Assembly (NCBI RefSeq): GCF_044336245.1
Contig: NZ_CP172346.1
Span: forward strand, 3,410,001-3,474,000
DNA from: Schlesneria sphaerica
GTDB lineage: Bacteria > Planctomycetota > Planctomycetia > Planctomycetales > Planctomycetaceae
Direction: 5' to 3'
Length of the DNA stretch: 64,000 nucleotides
Made by a program: the position numbers and the translations under genes. The notes beneath the pieces were generated by a model. It did no database searches. It saw only the letters and a program-made list of their open reading frames with translations, and was not told the DNA's origin. Of the stretch, positions 63,523 through 64,000 are shown piece after piece. The stretch's first letter is position 1; each line of letters starts with the position of its first letter.

Positions 63523-64000
63523 TCATTTCTCAAGCAGATTCTGCGGAACCTCGACCTCGCGATCTCCATTACGCGTTTCGAGATCAGCCGGATTAAGAAT
63601 TCCCCTCTCAGCCAGAAGCTCACGCAATTTTTCGCGTGCCAGGCGAAGTCGACTCTTGGTTGTCGGTAAATTTGCTTCCATGGCGTCAGCCACTTCTGGA
63701 AGGCTAAGCCCTGAAAAGTGATGCATCATAAATGTCAGCCGCTGTTCCTCCGGAATTTTCTGCAGCAGGTCCCCGACGATCTGAGCGAACTCGTTCTGAT
63801 CCGCTTTGTCTTCGGGCAGGACGAAATCACCCGCCAGCCGTTCGAGAATGTCATCCTCGTCATCGCGGGGCCGCTGTGTACGAGACGCGTTCACCAGAGC
63901 GTCGTGAGATCGCCGCCGGGTGCTGTCGATCATCAAATTGCGGGCGATCCGGAACATCCAACCTTTGAAACAACCTCGGGGCAGGTAGTCCCACGCCGTC
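63523..64000 (-). CDS. ECF-type RNA polymerase sigma factor (5' partial)
   Basis: The frame is open from the right edge to the stop at 63523, covering about 159 residues; the N-terminus lies beyond the window. Residues near the edge (AWDYLPRGCFKGWMFRIARNLMIDSTRRR) are sigma region 2.3-2.4, the -10 recognition helix. After a variable acidic linker, LLQKIPEEQRLTFMMHHFSGLSLPEVADAMEANLPTTKSRLRLAREKLRELL is region 4 with the -35-binding helix-turn-helix. An ATG at 63957 inside region 2 is not the start. No anti-sigma factor follows; pspA lies downstream. ECF factors in this phylum are numerous, and no specific group is assigned. Confidence 0.92.
   Translation of the reverse strand, partial: TAWDYLPRGCFKGWMFRIARNLMIDSTRRRSHDALVNASRTQRPRDDEDDILERLAGDFVLPEDKADQNEFAQIVGDLLQKIPEEQRLTFMMHHFSGLSLPEVADAMEANLPTTKSRLRLAREKLRELLAERGILNPADLETRNGDREVEVPQNLLEK

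Overview
The window looks like a planctomycete chromosome. The evidence is a DUF1559-type prepilin relic, FG-GAP/VCBS, DUF1080 and HEAT-type proteins, several very large hypothetical genes, many genes without a clear Shine-Dalgarno sequence, mixed ATG/GTG/TTG starts, and moderately high GC. I see no phage, integrase, insertion sequence, CRISPR array, rRNA or tRNA, so this is ordinary chromosome rather than an island. All calls come from reading the sequence and recognising families; no search was run.

Layout. 1-8.3 kb: the 3' end of an FG-GAP repeat protein, a tandem array of three ~190-bp hairpin-rich repeats, a DUF1080 protein, a soluble orphan histidine kinase, a methyltransferase, a truncated DUF1559-like reading frame, csrA and a periplasmic S41/PDZ protease. 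8.4-11.5 kb: a very large GH38-like protein. 12.2-18.9 kb: a three-gene operon made of a PilM protein with a PilN-like tail and two membrane-anchored proteins with long Gly/Met-rich tracts. It is closed by a terminator that overlaps the last codons of the convergent membrane-protein gene (18.9-19.9 kb).

20.3-27 kb: RidA, a UbiA-type prenyltransferase, a sugar isomerase/epimerase-like protein, an isochorismatase-like hydrolase and pyruvate carboxylase. 27.8-38.6 kb: an MgtA-type P-ATPase, an SbmA/YddA-like ABC exporter, a DEAD-box helicase, a PhyH-type dioxygenase and aconitase. 39.4-47.5 kb: B12-dependent ribonucleotide reductase with a good sigma-70-type promoter, a large hypothetical protein and a GT-C-type membrane glycosyltransferase. 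48-56.2 kb: a canonical FHA-GAF-sigma-54 activator, a small secreted protein, ScpB, a UDP-glucuronate epimerase and a second NtrC-like regulator whose ATPase and sigma-54 contact motifs are degraded. 57.1-64 kb: SmpB, a HEAT-like protein, a membrane protein, a B12-binding radical SAM enzyme, a STAS anti-anti-sigma factor, PspA/IM30 and the 3' part of an ECF sigma factor that runs off the right edge.

Most notable signals. (1) csrA is preceded by a near-consensus sigma-54 promoter and a leader hairpin with GGA in its loop, which suggests sigma-54 control plus autoregulation; two sigma-54-type regulators lie in the same window. (2) The second regulator (54668-56197) has lost the Walker A lysine, the Walker B glutamate, the GAFTGA loop and the receiver aspartate but keeps its DNA-binding domain. 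(3) The PilM-type operon carries unusual Gly/Met-rich extracytoplasmic proteins. (4) The tandem repeat units at 1.4-1.94 kb can adopt two mutually exclusive folds.
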